A DNA stretch of 64,000 nt, from assembly GCF_003048255.1 (NCBI RefSeq), contig NZ_CP028487.1:868001-932000 (forward strand), in the 5' to 3' direction. This DNA comes from Yersinia massiliensis (GTDB taxonomy: Bacteria > Pseudomonadota > Gammaproteobacteria > Enterobacterales > Enterobacteriaceae). Positions 10,725 to 19,548 of the stretch are shown in pieces. The position numbers and the translations under genes are program-made. Under the pieces are notes generated by a model. The model did not search any database. It had not been told where the DNA came from and saw only the letters and a program-made list of their open reading frames with translations. Every line of letters begins with the position of its first letter. Within the stretch, counting starts at the first letter, position 1.

Positions 10725-11849
10725 ATGATCATCAATACCATACCGACAGTCACCGCGACGACAAACGTACTCGCCGATGCCGCGATGAGTGAAGAGGGTG
10801 ATTTCGCCGCCACAATGTCTGGGTTGCTGACAAAGTTAGCCACCGGTGTTTCTGACGGTGATAATAGCTCTCAACCACAAACAGATAAGGATCAGGAAGA
10901 CGAGATCACCGCCGTCAATCTTCCAGCGGCAATCAATGTTGATACCCTTGTTGAACAGGGAGATGCCGCTGTACTCGCGGCAAATGTCTCTAACATTGAG
11001 GCATCTGTTGTTCACCGGGTATCGAAATTTGTTGCTGAAAAAGCCGGTACGCCTCAATCAACGATCAATACCTCTGCCGCGACTGTTCCGGTCATTGATG
11101 CACTCGTTTCTCATGGGTTGTCACAGACGTCATCGCAAATTCAGGAAGCTAAGGCTACCCTCGGACAAGAACAAGATAACCGCTTTATGCTGGTGGCTGA
11201 TAAGCCTCGAGGAGAAGTGCCTCAAGACGCTGACATATTGCCAAGCAGCCTCTCAGATCGTGAAAAACCGCCGGTGGCACAAACTGTTGTTGGGGAGTTA
11301 AGTCGGCCTGTCAGTAATACCGCTAGTTTAGCGGAGCCAACGGCTGTTTTTGCTACGGCGAACCCTGACACTACGTTGGCGAAACCCGTTGTCATACCCA
11401 CCGCAGTAGTGACATTACCCCAGCAGACAGGCACCACCGAATGGCAACAATCTTTAGGGCAACAGCTTGCATGCTTTACCCGTGATGGTATCCACCATGC
11501 CGAATTGCGCTTGCACCCAGAAGAATTAGGGGCAGTACAGATTAGCCTACGCATGAGCAATGAGCGTATGCAAATTCACTTCATGGCTGAAAACCCACAA
11601 GCACGTAGTGCGTTAGAGAATGCCTTGCCGTCTCTGCGTCATTCGCTGGCGGAATCGGGTATCAACCTCGGACAGAGCAGCGTAAGTGCCGATGCTAACT
11701 CATCATCCAACTCTTTCTTCGAAAAAGAGCGGTCGGGTACGGGAAGGGTGGATCTGGAGAGTGGAGAGGAAACACTTGAGGATGCCGAGGAGCAGCATAT
11801 TATTTCTTCCCCACGGCTTTACAGCAACGGAATTAATACATTTGTCTGA
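10725..11849 (+). CDS. fliK: FliK, hook-length control protein
   Basis: Exported ruler that measures the hook and triggers the FlhB specificity switch. The start at ATG 10725 has AAGGA 9 bp upstream and gives 374 residues; an upstream in-frame ATG inside fliJ is not supported. The long middle is low-complexity Ala/Thr/Val/Pro. The conserved C-terminal core (AELRLHPEELGAVQISLRM near residue 260-278) is the FlhB-interacting domain. Confidence 0.94.
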   Translation: MIINTIPTVTATTNVLADAAMSEEGDFAATMSGLLTKLATGVSDGDNSSQPQTDKDQEDEITAVNLPAAINVDTLVEQGDAAVLAANVSNIEASVVHRVSKFVAEKAGTPQSTINTSAATVPVIDALVSHGLSQTSSQIQEAKATLGQEQDNRFMLVADKPRGEVPQDADILPSSLSDREKPPVAQTVVGELSRPVSNTASLAEPTAVFATANPDTTLAKPVVIPTAVVTLPQQTGTTEWQQSLGQQLACFTRDGIHHAELRLHPEELGAVQISLRMSNERMQIHFMAENPQARSALENALPSLRHSLAESGINLGQSSVSADANSSSNSFFEKERSGTGRVDLESGEETLEDAEEQHIISSPRLYSNGINTFV

Positions 11850-11993
11850 TATTTTTCTCAAGCGTTCAATTATGGACACTTATTTTCGTTTTTTAGAGAA
11901 TTGCTCTGTTGGTAAGTTGTAATAAAATAAAGCACTCATCCGGGGCGTTATTTTTTTACCGGTGGAATTAATGAAACAGGATTCATTATTAGT

Positions 11994-12497
11994 ATGTCCA
12001 AGAAAAGAAATATATCCGATGGGAAAAACAAAATCCCATGGGTTTTGCTGTTTTTTATGAGCCTTGCCATATCGACGATGGCACTGGCTGCATATATCTG
12101 GTTTGAGCATCAGGCAGTCAAAAAACAATTATTAGAACGGACCGAAGGTATCAACAGTGAGCCTGCCATAGTGTCCCCTGCACCTATTTATTATCAGATG
12201 GAAACATTTACGCTTAGCTTAAAACCATCAGAGCAGGAAAATAGACGTGTACTCTATATTGGTCTGACTCTGAAGTTAAAAGATGAAAAGTCAAAAGAAA
12301 ATATTGAGAAGTTTCTTCCGGAAATTCGTAGTCGTTTGCTCGTCTTTTTTTCTCAGCAAAGTGCGAGCGAACTTTCTACTGACGAAGGAAAACCTCAATT
12401 AGCGGATAAAATTAAAGAGACGATTAATCAGCTTCAGACAAATCAAGAGCACATTCAGGTCACCGATGTCTTATTTAACGCATTCATACTACGGTAA
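11994..12497 (+). CDS. fliL: FliL, basal-body stator-associated protein
   Basis: Inner-membrane protein that surrounds and supports the stator. Its 167 residues have one N-terminal membrane helix (about 15-38, WVLLFFMSLAISTMALAAYIW) and a periplasmic FliL domain with YYQMETFTLSLKPSEQENRRVLYIGLTLK. A 144 bp gap separates it from fliK, larger than any other in the operon, so a second promoter here is possible. fliM starts 5 bp after its stop. Confidence 0.95.
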   Translation: MSKKRNISDGKNKIPWVLLFFMSLAISTMALAAYIWFEHQAVKKQLLERTEGINSEPAIVSPAPIYYQMETFTLSLKPSEQENRRVLYIGLTLKLKDEKSKENIEKFLPEIRSRLLVFFSQQSASELSTDEGKPQLADKIKETINQLQTNQEHIQVTDVLFNAFILR

Positions 12498-12502
12498 TAC
12501 TT

Positions 12503-13516
12503 ATGTCTGACAGCATCTTATCTCAGGCCGAAATTGATCTGCTGTTAAACGGTGGCAATCAGGCAGAGAGTAACAGTTCCACAGACAAATTGAGTCTTGA
12601 TGGCAATATTACCCCTTATGATCCTAATACTCAGCGGCGGGTTATCCGTGAGCGTTTACACTCGCTTGAGATTATTAATGAGCGCTTTGCTCGGCAGTTT
12701 CGTATTGGGTTATTTAATTTGTTGCGTCGGAGCCCAGATGTCACCGTTGGGGGCATTAAAATTCAGCCATATCATGAATTTGCCCGAAATTTACCTGTTC
12801 CAACAAATCTAAATTTGGTGCACTTAACCCCGCTGCGAGGGACGGCACTATTTGTTTGTTCGCCAAATCTCGTTTTTATGGCAGTCGATAATCTCTTTGG
12901 TGGCGATGGTAGTTTCCCCACTAAAGTGGATGGTCGCGAATTTACGCCCACTGAACAGCGTATCATTAAACGTATGCTGTCTATGGCATTACAAGCCTAC
13001 GATGAAGCATGGAGCTCAATCTTTCAGCTTAAAGCCGAATACGTTCGTGCGGAAATACAGGTTAAATTTACCAATATTACTTCCTCACCCAACGATATTG
13101 TCGTGACGACGCCGTTTTATGTAGAGATCGGTTCACACAGTGGGGAGTTCGATATTTGTATTCCATTTAGCATGATTGAACCGCTTCGCGAATTACTGAC
13201 AAATCCACCACTTGAAAACTCCAAGCAAGAAAATGTGCACTGGCGTAATACCCTAGCGCATGAAGTTAAAAATACTGAACTTGAGTTAGTGGCAAAGTTA
13301 GCTGAAATACCTACTCGCCTCTCTAAGGTTTTACAGTTAAAAAAAGGCGATGTTATTCATCTTGATAAACCCGATTCAATTAAAGCCCTAGTCGATAATG
13401 TCCCTGTCCTGTCAGCTAAATATGGTTGCGTAGACAATCAGTATGCTTTGCAGGTTGAAAAACTCATCACTTCGGCTTTGTTATCGTTTAAAAAAGAGTA
13501 CTTAATTAATGAGTGA
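12503..13516 (+). CDS. fliM: FliM, rotor switch protein that binds CheY-P
   Basis: C-ring protein that receives CheY-P and couples it to FliG. The N-terminal CheY-binding peptide SILSQAEIDLLLNGG is at residues 4-18, the middle domain has GGDGSFPTKVDGREFTPTEQRII, and the C-terminal SpoA-like domain pairs with FliN. Length 337 is normal. It overlaps fliN by 8 bp. Confidence 0.97.
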   Translation: MSDSILSQAEIDLLLNGGNQAESNSSTDKLSLDGNITPYDPNTQRRVIRERLHSLEIINERFARQFRIGLFNLLRRSPDVTVGGIKIQPYHEFARNLPVPTNLNLVHLTPLRGTALFVCSPNLVFMAVDNLFGGDGSFPTKVDGREFTPTEQRIIKRMLSMALQAYDEAWSSIFQLKAEYVRAEIQVKFTNITSSPNDIVVTTPFYVEIGSHSGEFDICIPFSMIEPLRELLTNPPLENSKQENVHWRNTLAHEVKNTELELVAKLAEIPTRLSKVLQLKKGDVIHLDKPDSIKALVDNVPVLSAKYGCVDNQYALQVEKLITSALLSFKKEYLINE

Positions 13517-13919
13517 TAATGAAATGTCATCGGCAGACCAGAGCAATTCAATGGATAGCTTGTGGGGAGATGCCATGAGCGAACAATCGTCAGCAGAGAA
13601 TACAAATACAGCGGCAACTGCAACGACAAGCCCAGAAGACGTTACCGCGAATTTTTCCGACGACCTCAACCTCATACTTGATATTCCCGTCAATATGACC
13701 GTTGAACTTGGCCGGACAAAAATGACCATTAAAGAACTGCTGAATTTGAGTCAAGGATCGATTGTTTCCCTTGAAGGATTGGCGGGTGAGCCGCTGGATA
13801 TTTTAATCAATGGCTATCTTATTGCTCAAGGTGAAGTGGTTGTTATTTCCGATAAATTTGGTGTGCGCATTACGGATATTATTACTCCTTCAGAGCGCAT
13901 ACACCGTCTGAGCCGCTAA
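13509..13919 (+). CDS. fliN: FliN, rotor switch protein
   Basis: Lowest ring of the C-ring and docking site for FliH. The 136-residue protein has a variable acidic N-terminus (DSLWGDAMSEQ) and a conserved SpoA domain from DLNLILDIPVNMTVELGRT to the end (TPSERIHRLSR). It starts within the end of fliM and its stop overlaps the fliO ATG, so the three are translationally linked. Confidence 0.97.
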   Translation: MSDNEMSSADQSNSMDSLWGDAMSEQSSAENTNTAATATTSPEDVTANFSDDLNLILDIPVNMTVELGRTKMTIKELLNLSQGSIVSLEGLAGEPLDILINGYLIAQGEVVVISDKFGVRITDIITPSERIHRLSR

Positions 13920-14311
13920 TGAATACGCCATTACAGTTAACGACTGAAACTACCGCGCCTGCAAGTGCTGCCTTTTCATCTGCTTCTCTTCTGACGCAAG
14001 TTGGAGGAGGTTTAGTCATCGTATTGATGATTTTTGTTGTGGCCGCTTTGCTCTTTAAGCGTTTTCAACTTTTTTCCGGCAGATTACAAGGCGACACTAT
14101 TATTTCGATTAAGCGCAATCTGCCACTCGGCCCGAAAGGGCGACTGGTGGTGGTTGAGTTTAATCAGCAATGGCTGCTTTTAGGCGTTAGCGCCGAGAAT
14201 ATCAGTTGCCTATCGAGTATCGATAAGCCTGAAGAGAATACCGCTACACCCGTGACCTTCCAAAAGATGCTAACGGACGTCGCCACCAAGAAGCTGCGAG
14301 GCGATGGTTGA
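13919..14311 (+). CDS. fliO: FliO, export gate assembly protein
   Basis: Inner-membrane scaffold that stabilises FliP during gate assembly. The 130 residues hold one membrane helix (about 33-53, [20 protein letters not shown]) and a cytoplasmic domain with [20 protein letters not shown]. The start overlaps fliN and the stop overlaps the fliP start codon. FliO is poorly conserved, so position is part of the evidence. Confidence 0.93.
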   Translation: MNTPLQLTTETTAPASAAFSSASLLTQVGGGLVIVLMIFVVAALLFKRFQLFSGRLQGDTIISIKRNLPLGPKGRLVVVEFNQQWLLLGVSAENISCLSSIDKPEENTATPVTFQKMLTDVATKKLRGDG

Positions 14312-15060
14312 ACGTGAAACTTAAAAATTGGGCACCTTTGCTCATTGCACTCATTGCTATTTTGTTACCTGCGCCGATGGCGTGGGCTGCCAATGGTGAT
14401 TTGTTGCTAGCGCGAGGCAGCCAGACAGAAGGATGGTCGTTACCGGTACAGACGCTGATCTTACTGACGTCGCTGACTTTCTTGCCTGCTTGTTTGCTGA
14501 TGATGACCGGTTTTACGCGCATTATTATTGTGCTGGGCCTGCTCAGAAGCGCATTAGGTACGCAATCTACTCCCCCTAATCAGGTGTTATTAGGGCTGGC
14601 ACTTTTTCTGACTTTTTTTGTGATGTCGCCGGTTTTCAATAGTGTGTATGAGGATGCATGGGTACCACTTTCGGAGGACAAAATCACCATGGAGGCGGCA
14701 CTGCCAAGGGCGGAACAGCCTTTTCGAGCGTTTATGTTGGAACATACCCGTGAAAGTGATTTAGCGCTATTTACCCGAATTGCGAAGCATGAAGATTATG
14801 CCACGCCGCAGGATGTGCCATTACGTATTTTGATGCCTGCATTTGTCACCAGCGAACTGAAAACCGGTTTTCAAATTGGTTTTACGGTCTTTATTCCCTT
14901 TCTGATCATCGATTTGGTTATCGCTAGTGTGCTAATGGCTTTGGGGATGATGATGCTACCCCCAGCAACAATTTCTTTGCCATTCAAGCTGATGCTTTTT
15001 GTCCTGGTCGATGGGTGGCAGTTGGTGATGGGTTCACTCGCTCAGAGTTTTTACAACTGA
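14308..15060 (+). CDS. fliP: FliP, export gate core protein
   Basis: Forms, with FliQ and FliR, the membrane channel of flagellar export. Its 250 residues include a cleavable-looking signal peptide (cleavage after AWA, about residue 27) and the signature stretches [30 protein letters not shown] and [24 protein letters not shown]. No ATG can serve: the first is inside the signal peptide. TTG 14308 (overlapping the fliO stop, GAGG 6 bp upstream) or GTG 14314 must be used. Confidence 0.96.
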   Translation: MNVKLKNWAPLLIALIAILLPAPMAWAANGDLLLARGSQTEGWSLPVQTLILLTSLTFLPACLLMMTGFTRIIIVLGLLRSALGTQSTPPNQVLLGLALFLTFFVMSPVFNSVYEDAWVPLSEDKITMEAALPRAEQPFRAFMLEHTRESDLALFTRIAKHEDYATPQDVPLRILMPAFVTSELKTGFQIGFTVFIPFLIIDLVIASVLMALGMMMLPPATISLPFKLMLFVLVDGWQLVMGSLAQSFYN

Positions 15061-15075
15061 TAAAGGAGAACCACC

Positions 15076-15345
15076 ATGACACCAGAAAGTATTATGGCGA
15101 TGGGCTATGAAGCGATTAAGGTCGGCTTAACAATCGCGCTTCCTCTGTTGTTGGCAGCGTTGGTGACAGGGCTGGTGGTCAGTATTTTGCAGGCGGCGAC
15201 ACAGATAAATGAAATGACCCTTTCTTTCATTCCTAAAATATTGATGATCACTCTCGTTGGCGTTGTGCTGGGACCGAGAATGTTGGGGGTGTTCCTCGAC
15301 TATATGCGTACGCTATACACTAATATTCCAAATGTGGTGGGATAA
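15076..15345 (+). CDS. fliQ: FliQ, export gate protein
   Basis: An 89-residue protein with two membrane helices, matching FliQ in length and in MTPESIMAMGYEAIKVGLTIALPLLLAALVTGLVVSILQ-type sequence. It packs around FliP/FliR in the export channel. A strong ribosome site (AAAGGAG) precedes its ATG, and fliR begins 2 bp after its stop. Confidence 0.96.
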   Translation: MTPESIMAMGYEAIKVGLTIALPLLLAALVTGLVVSILQAATQINEMTLSFIPKILMITLVGVVLGPRMLGVFLDYMRTLYTNIPNVVG

Positions 15346-15347
15346 CG

Positions 15348-16127
15348 ATGCTCACCCTGTCGGTTGCTAGCCTCTATCCGTACATTAATCATTATTTTTG
15401 GCCTTTTCTGCGTATTTTGGCCCTTTTTAGTTCAGCGCCAATTTATAACGAGAAGGAAATAAGCGGCAAGTTGAAGGTTGGGTTGGCACTGATACTGACA
15501 TTTTTAATTGCACCTAACCTTCCAGAATCCGATGTGAAGATATTGTCTATTTCTGGACTTTGGGTGGGGATCCAGCAAGTTATCATCGGTATCGCGATGG
15601 GGTTTATCGTCCAATTTATTTTTGTTGCTGTTCGCCATGGTGGAGAACTCGTGGGATTGCAAATGGGGCTTTCCTTCGCGACGTTTTATGACCACTCGGG
15701 CGGCCAGAATATGCCCGTTATTGCCCGTATTTTGAATTTACTTGTTACCCTACTTTTTCTATATTTCAACGGCCATTTGTTGCTGATTGATGCTTTAGCC
15801 GCGAGTTTTGATATTTTACCCGTCAAAGAGCGGCCATTAGAAGCAGGGGGCTTTATGGCGTTGGTACAAGCATCCGGTGTTATTTTTAAAAGTGGCATGA
15901 TGCTGGCGTTACCCGTCGTTGCTTTATTACTGTGCTTGAACTTAATTATGGGGATATTGAATCGTCTTACCCCGCAACTTTCAATTTTTGTGGTTGGCTT
16001 TCCTCTATCATTAAGTATAGGGATGTTTGCTTTATCGCTTATTATGTATTCGCTTTCACCCTTCTTCGAATCATTAATAAACTCAATTTTTGAAAGTTTG
16101 TCAGTTGTACTCATTAGTTTTGCCTAA
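15348..16127 (+). CDS. fliR: FliR, export gate protein
   Basis: Last gene of the fliF-R operon and third component of the export channel. Its 259 residues are largely hydrophobic with about six membrane helices; GGELVGLQMGLSFATFYDHSGGQNMPVIARILN is the conserved FliR stretch around residues 97-130. A hairpin follows within 2 bp of the stop, matching the end of the operon. Confidence 0.96.
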   Translation: MLTLSVASLYPYINHYFWPFLRILALFSSAPIYNEKEISGKLKVGLALILTFLIAPNLPESDVKILSISGLWVGIQQVIIGIAMGFIVQFIFVAVRHGGELVGLQMGLSFATFYDHSGGQNMPVIARILNLLVTLLFLYFNGHLLLIDALAASFDILPVKERPLEAGGFMALVQASGVIFKSGMMLALPVVALLLCLNLIMGILNRLTPQLSIFVVGFPLSLSIGMFALSLIMYSLSPFFESLINSIFESLSVVLISFA

Positions 16128-16128
16128 G

Positions 16129-16169
16129 CTTGTTCCAAACCCTCATCCTTCAAGAGGGAAGGGAACAAG
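16129..16169 (+). terminator. Hairpin after fliR (probable operon end)
   Basis: CTTGTTCC at 16129-16136 pairs with GGAACAAG at 16162-16169, and an inner CCCTC/GAGGG pair extends the stem. No T-run follows, so this may be a Rho-assisted end or a transcript-protecting hairpin rather than a classic intrinsic terminator. Confidence 0.45.
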
Positions 16170-16175
16170 AAATGC

Positions 16176-16682
16176 TTAGATTTTATTCACACACATCACT
16201 GTTGGTGAAAAAGATGAACCGAATAGCCATGCATTTTTTATACGGATTACTTTAAGTTGACGAGACAATCGGGATAAATCCCATACATTTTGGTTGAAAA
16301 ATTCGTCTGAAATTTTATCAGAGGCACTTCGAGTTAGTTTTGTATTATGAATAGTGATAAAACCATTACCTTCAACGGCATAATCAAATATAACTTCACG
16401 CAAAATCAGTTTCTTAGCTGTCGGTGGATTATTCCCCTCTTGATTGAGAGTACCGGAAATACTAAAGGATCCTTTATTGTTTTTCCCTAACCGGATCAAT
16501 AATGTTCCATTGGCTGATGTTTTTTCCGGCAACGAGGGTGCCGAGTAAGAAGACACACAGTAGATATTCAGAGAATCGCGTAAGAAAAATGCTGGTATAC
16601 CAAACCAAGCTGATATTAATAACAGGAGGCTAATTGCAATGACATAAATTGCAAATGTATAATTAATTATTTTAATTTTCAT
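16176..16682 (-). CDS. FidL-like inner-membrane protein
   Basis: A 168-residue protein starting at ATG 16682, inside the last codons of the upstream regulator (11 bp overlap). It has one N-terminal membrane helix (about residues 8-27, YTFAIYVIAISLLLLISAWF) and a periplasmic domain with GTLLIRLGKNNKGSFSISGTL and TRSASDKISDEFF. Gene order and architecture match the fidL partner of marT in Salmonella and related FidL-like proteins, which sit beside ToxR-type regulators. Its molecular role is not known; by analogy with ToxS it might modulate the regulator's periplasmic domain. Assignment is by context and general resemblance. Confidence 0.6.
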   Translation of the reverse strand: MKIKIINYTFAIYVIAISLLLLISAWFGIPAFFLRDSLNIYCVSSYSAPSLPEKTSANGTLLIRLGKNNKGSFSISGTLNQEGNNPPTAKKLILREVIFDYAVEGNGFITIHNTKLTRSASDKISDEFFNQNVWDLSRLSRQLKVIRIKNAWLFGSSFSPTVMCVNKI

Positions 16683-17466
16683 AGATATATACATCCTGGC
16701 AGTTGGAAAATGAAGAGTCATGTAGTTTAGAGATTGAGCAGAGACTAAGGAAGATTCGACCAGAATGGTTTTGGATATAGTTATCATCAAGCTTAAATAT
16801 ATAGATGGAATTATCAATGCAGGGTAAATGCTTATTTGCTAGTTCAGTGGCTAATTGTAATTTCGAAGCGACTAGTTTTTCTGAATAATGGTCAAGTGTA
16901 AAAGCAGGGCATTGTCCAATATTACCGATCGGATATAATTTGGCCTCGGGAACAATGTCCATATTTTCTTTATCAACAAGCTGCGCGAGTAGCGTGGTTA
17001 GAAGTATTGAAGCAACTATTAGTGTGACTAATAGCGTGTAATTTGCCCACCTTCCTTTTCTCTTTGGCTGAGGTGGCATTTCGTGGGAATGAGAAGATTC
17101 TTCAATTTCAATCTGATCTTGAGATAAGGGTTGCTCAGTTTCTATGATAACGTTTTCACTTATTCTGAAACCGACTTTAGGAACTGTTAGGATAATCTCT
17201 TCAATATAGCCTAATTCTCGGAATGATTTGCGTAATAAAGATATATTTTGCGATAGAGAGTTATTAGAGGACTGGAGCCCATACTCATCCCAAACCTTTT
17301 CCAATATTTCAGTGCGAGTGATGATTCTATCTTTGTTTTCAAGTAGATAGCTTAGTATTCTTGCAGGGGTGATTGACAACCTGACTGTATTTTCGGGGGC
17401 TATAATGCTACATAGCCTACCATTCTCCTCTTGATAGATTATTTTATTATCAATGTTATAATTCAT
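16672..17466 (-). CDS. Membrane-anchored ToxR/MarT-type winged-helix regulator
   Basis: The 264-residue product has an N-terminal OmpR/ToxR-type DNA-binding domain (residues about 20-105, with ILSYLLENKDRIITRTEILEKVW and NNSLSQNISLLRKSF), a linker, a single membrane helix near 145-165 (YTLLVTLIVASILLTTLLAQL) and a short periplasmic domain with four cysteines. No receiver domain is present, so signal sensing is probably through the membrane or periplasm. ATG 17466 is chosen for its AGGAAA ribosome site. It is coupled to the FidL-like gene and may control genes such as surface structures; targets are unknown. Confidence 0.8.
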   Translation of the reverse strand: MNYNIDNKIIYQEENGRLCSIIAPENTVRLSITPARILSYLLENKDRIITRTEILEKVWDEYGLQSSNNSLSQNISLLRKSFRELGYIEEIILTVPKVGFRISENVIIETEQPLSQDQIEIEESSHSHEMPPQPKRKGRWANYTLLVTLIVASILLTTLLAQLVDKENMDIVPEAKLYPIGNIGQCPAFTLDHYSEKLVASKLQLATELANKHLPCIDNSIYIFKLDDNYIQNHSGRIFLSLCSISKLHDSSFSNCQDVYIYEN

Positions 17467-17775
17467 ACTTCTTTTCCTCATGGAATAGATTTCAAAATTT
17501 AAATGTAAAATACAGATTAATTTCTTAACAAAATGTTATTTTTTTAAATGATTTTATTATATCATTTTATTGAATTATTCTTTATAGACTCTATTACCGC
17601 AAATATTGATCCAAATCACTAGGGATATTTCGCGCCTTTTAGTGCTCTTTAGCAACATTTCTATCTTTTCAATATCGCTAACACCTTGTTTTATCTATCG
17701 TCGATAGGCTATGGCCAGGAAAATATTTGCCTTATGGGAAAGCCTGATGGGTATAAGTCTTACTCTCGCTGAGTT

Positions 17776-17973
17776 GTGGTCAATGTGATGAACTGCGTGA
17801 ACGCTCTTTTGAGGCAGTTTTATACTGAATCTGGCTGTCAGGGCGGGTTGAAGCAAGAGGCGTTGACTTTCAACGTATTCAAGACGATGGCGGAAAGACG
17901 GCTAAAACCGCATCCAAATCTTTCCACGTGGCAAGAAGAGGTTGGAGAGCCTGCCACCGAGCTCCTCATTTAA
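17776..17973 (+). CDS. Unrecognised 65-codon open frame
   Basis: Opens at a GTG (or ATG at 17788, 61 codons) and ends 12 bp before the next small open frame. The C-terminal half (MAERRLKPHPNLSTWQEEVGEPATELL) looks protein-like, but there is no strong ribosome site and I know no family match. It may be a relic of the same decayed locus as the following frame-disrupted ORF. Confidence 0.25.
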   Translation: MVNVMNCVNALLRQFYTESGCQGGLKQEALTFNVFKTMAERRLKPHPNLSTWQEEVGEPATELLI

Positions 17974-17985
17974 GAGGGTTTAATT

Positions 17986-18144
17986 ATGTCTTTTAAAAAA
18001 ACAGAATGTGAATCCTGCTAATTTATCATTGTCTGGAGGGGGAGAGAGAATATTTTCGGTACAAGTATATTAATGATGGTGCCAGCCGTGGGTACCTTGG
18101 GGCTACTATTTGCAATTATGATGTGGTTTGGTATTAATAAGTAA
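17986..18144 (+). pseudogene. Frame-disrupted small gene or small membrane-protein ORF
   Basis: ATG 17986 has a plausible ribosome site (AAGAGGG) and a run of seven A at 17995-18001. As written the frame stops after 11 codons. Allowing one base fewer in the A-run opens a 28-codon frame (NVNPANLSLSGGG part), and a coding-like frame ending NDGASRGYLGATICNYDVVWY closes at 18137. The original frame, beyond its stop, reopens at ATG 18073-18144 as a 23-residue hydrophobic peptide (VGTLGLLFAIMMWFG). Either a frameshifted gene or a small membrane peptide lies here; I cannot decide. Confidence 0.3.
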
Positions 18145-18190
18145 TGATAACTCTTTATTAATTAAGTTTGTGGTGCGTATCATGAAGTAA

Positions 18191-18224
18191 AGCCTCTCAA
18201 CCAGCAGTTGCTACTCAAGAGGCT
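18191..18224 (-). terminator. Hairpin downstream of ampC
   Basis: AGCCTCT at 18191-18197 pairs with AGAGGCT at 18218-18224, 23 bp beyond the ampC stop. On the ampC strand the stem is followed by TTTACTT, a weak T-rich tail. Confidence 0.45.
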
Positions 18225-18247
18225 ATCAAATCAAAATGACGCTATCA

Positions 18248-19411
18248 TCAACGTAAGGCTTGAAGAATATTATAGGCGGCTTGGACACGAACAGGGTTAG
18301 GGTAGTTTTTATTCGCTAACATGACGATGCCAATATTTTCTTCTGGAATGAAAACAATATAAGCACCAAAGCCATTGGTTGCGCCCGTCTTATGTACCCA
18401 AGATGCAGGCATGGCATTCACTGGTGGTACCAACGCCTCAACTTTACGCGGCTTCAAGGCGATATCATTGCCACTGTCAGCCACAACATGCTGCGGATTG
18501 ATAGGCCAGTTATACATTTCCCATCCTAACCCTTGGAACATTTCACCCGCTTGGAAATAACGTGATTGAGAGGCGGTGATCGCTTTTTTCAGTACATCGT
18601 TCCCAGCCGGTAAGCTATTTGGGTTCATATTGGCCTGAAGGAATTTCACCATATCGTGCGAGCTGGATTTCACACCGTAAGCTTCCTCACCCAGCATACC
18701 TAATGTGACACGCACTGGCTGGCCATCCTTATATCCCCATGCATAATTTGACTGCATAGCCTCAGGGACAGTAATAAAGGTGTGATCCAGTTTTAATGGG
18801 TGAAATACATGCTGAGTCATGTAGTTCTCAAACGTTAACTGACTTCTTTTTACTGCCAACGCACCAAATAATCCAATGCTGGCATTGGAATAATTACGCA
18901 TCACACCAGGTGCCCATTGCGGCTGCCATTGTTGATAAAATTGCCATAATGTTGTTTGGTCGATAACTGAATCAGGAAGTTGAAGAGGTAAACCGCCCGC
19001 CGTGTACGTTGCCAAATGCAACATTTTCACGTCTTTCCACTGATCCCCAGTAAGCTCTGGAGCGTATTTTGTCACCGGATCATTAAGGTTCATGATGCCG
19101 GTTTGCGCAGCATATTCCCCCGCGATGCCAGTAAAAGTCTTGCTGACAGAACCCAGTTCGAAGAGGGTATTTTCGGTCACTGGGCGGCCTGTTTTTTTAT
19201 CGGCGACGCCATAGTTAAAAAACTGTGGTTTTCCGTTATAAAACACCGCGACGGCCATGCCAGGAATATCTTGCTCTTCGACGAGAGGATCAATCGTGTC
19301 ATTAACGACTGCCGCGACTTGCTTTGGCGTCAGTATTGTTTGTGCCGAAATATAAAGTGGGGTAGCTGCGAACGCGGTAAAGACCAGCGTATTGATGATA
19401 GACTTTTTCAT
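18248..19411 (-). CDS. ampC: AmpC, class C beta-lactamase
   Basis: Periplasmic serine cephalosporinase. The start at 19411 (MKKSIINTLVF) gives 387 residues with a signal peptide ending near residue 23 (YISAQ). Class C motifs are all present: SVSK with nucleophile Ser about residue 88, YSN (about 174-176) and KTG (in WVHKTGATNGFG). It is divergent from ampR, the classic inducible arrangement, so cell-wall breakdown products are expected to control it through AmpR. No defect seen. Confidence 0.96.
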   Translation of the reverse strand: MKKSIINTLVFTAFAATPLYISAQTILTPKQVAAVVNDTIDPLVEEQDIPGMAVAVFYNGKPQFFNYGVADKKTGRPVTENTLFELGSVSKTFTGIAGEYAAQTGIMNLNDPVTKYAPELTGDQWKDVKMLHLATYTAGGLPLQLPDSVIDQTTLWQFYQQWQPQWAPGVMRNYSNASIGLFGALAVKRSQLTFENYMTQHVFHPLKLDHTFITVPEAMQSNYAWGYKDGQPVRVTLGMLGEEAYGVKSSSHDMVKFLQANMNPNSLPAGNDVLKKAITASQSRYFQAGEMFQGLGWEMYNWPINPQHVVADSGNDIALKPRKVEALVPPVNAMPASWVHKTGATNGFGAYIVFIPEENIGIVMLANKNYPNPVRVQAAYNILQALR

Positions 19412-19511
19412 TGTTGGGTAATCTTCCATAGAACGATGAGTAATAAGCAGTGTGGCTCCTTCTGCGCGACAAATTCTGCAGTGATTGACTATGGATCACA
19501 ATCGATTATAT

Positions 19512-19525
19512 TTGGCATTTGCCAA
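19512..19525. promoter_or_regulatory. Candidate AmpR operator
   Basis: TTGGCATTTGCCAA is a 14 bp palindrome with the T-N11-A spacing used by LysR-type regulators. It lies in the ampC/ampR gap, 23 bp before the ampR start. LysR proteins usually bind such a site to repress themselves and activate the divergent gene. Assignment is inferred from form and place. Confidence 0.45.
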
Positions 19526-19548
19526 TAGAAAAACTAACAGATAATCCT

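Larger units (their letters stand above)
17482..18247. other. 766 bp stretch without an intact recognised gene
   Basis: The first 200 bp are AT-rich and upstream of the leftward ToxR-type gene, so they should hold its promoter. The remainder has a 65-codon open frame of unknown status, a disrupted-looking small coding region, and a hairpin near the ampC end. No transposase, RNA gene or attachment site was recognised. Confidence 0.6.

Noticed and set aside
17600..17780. Structured RNA or riboswitch in the region upstream of the small ORFs
   Set aside because: Some local pairing is possible, but it does not match any riboswitch class that I know.
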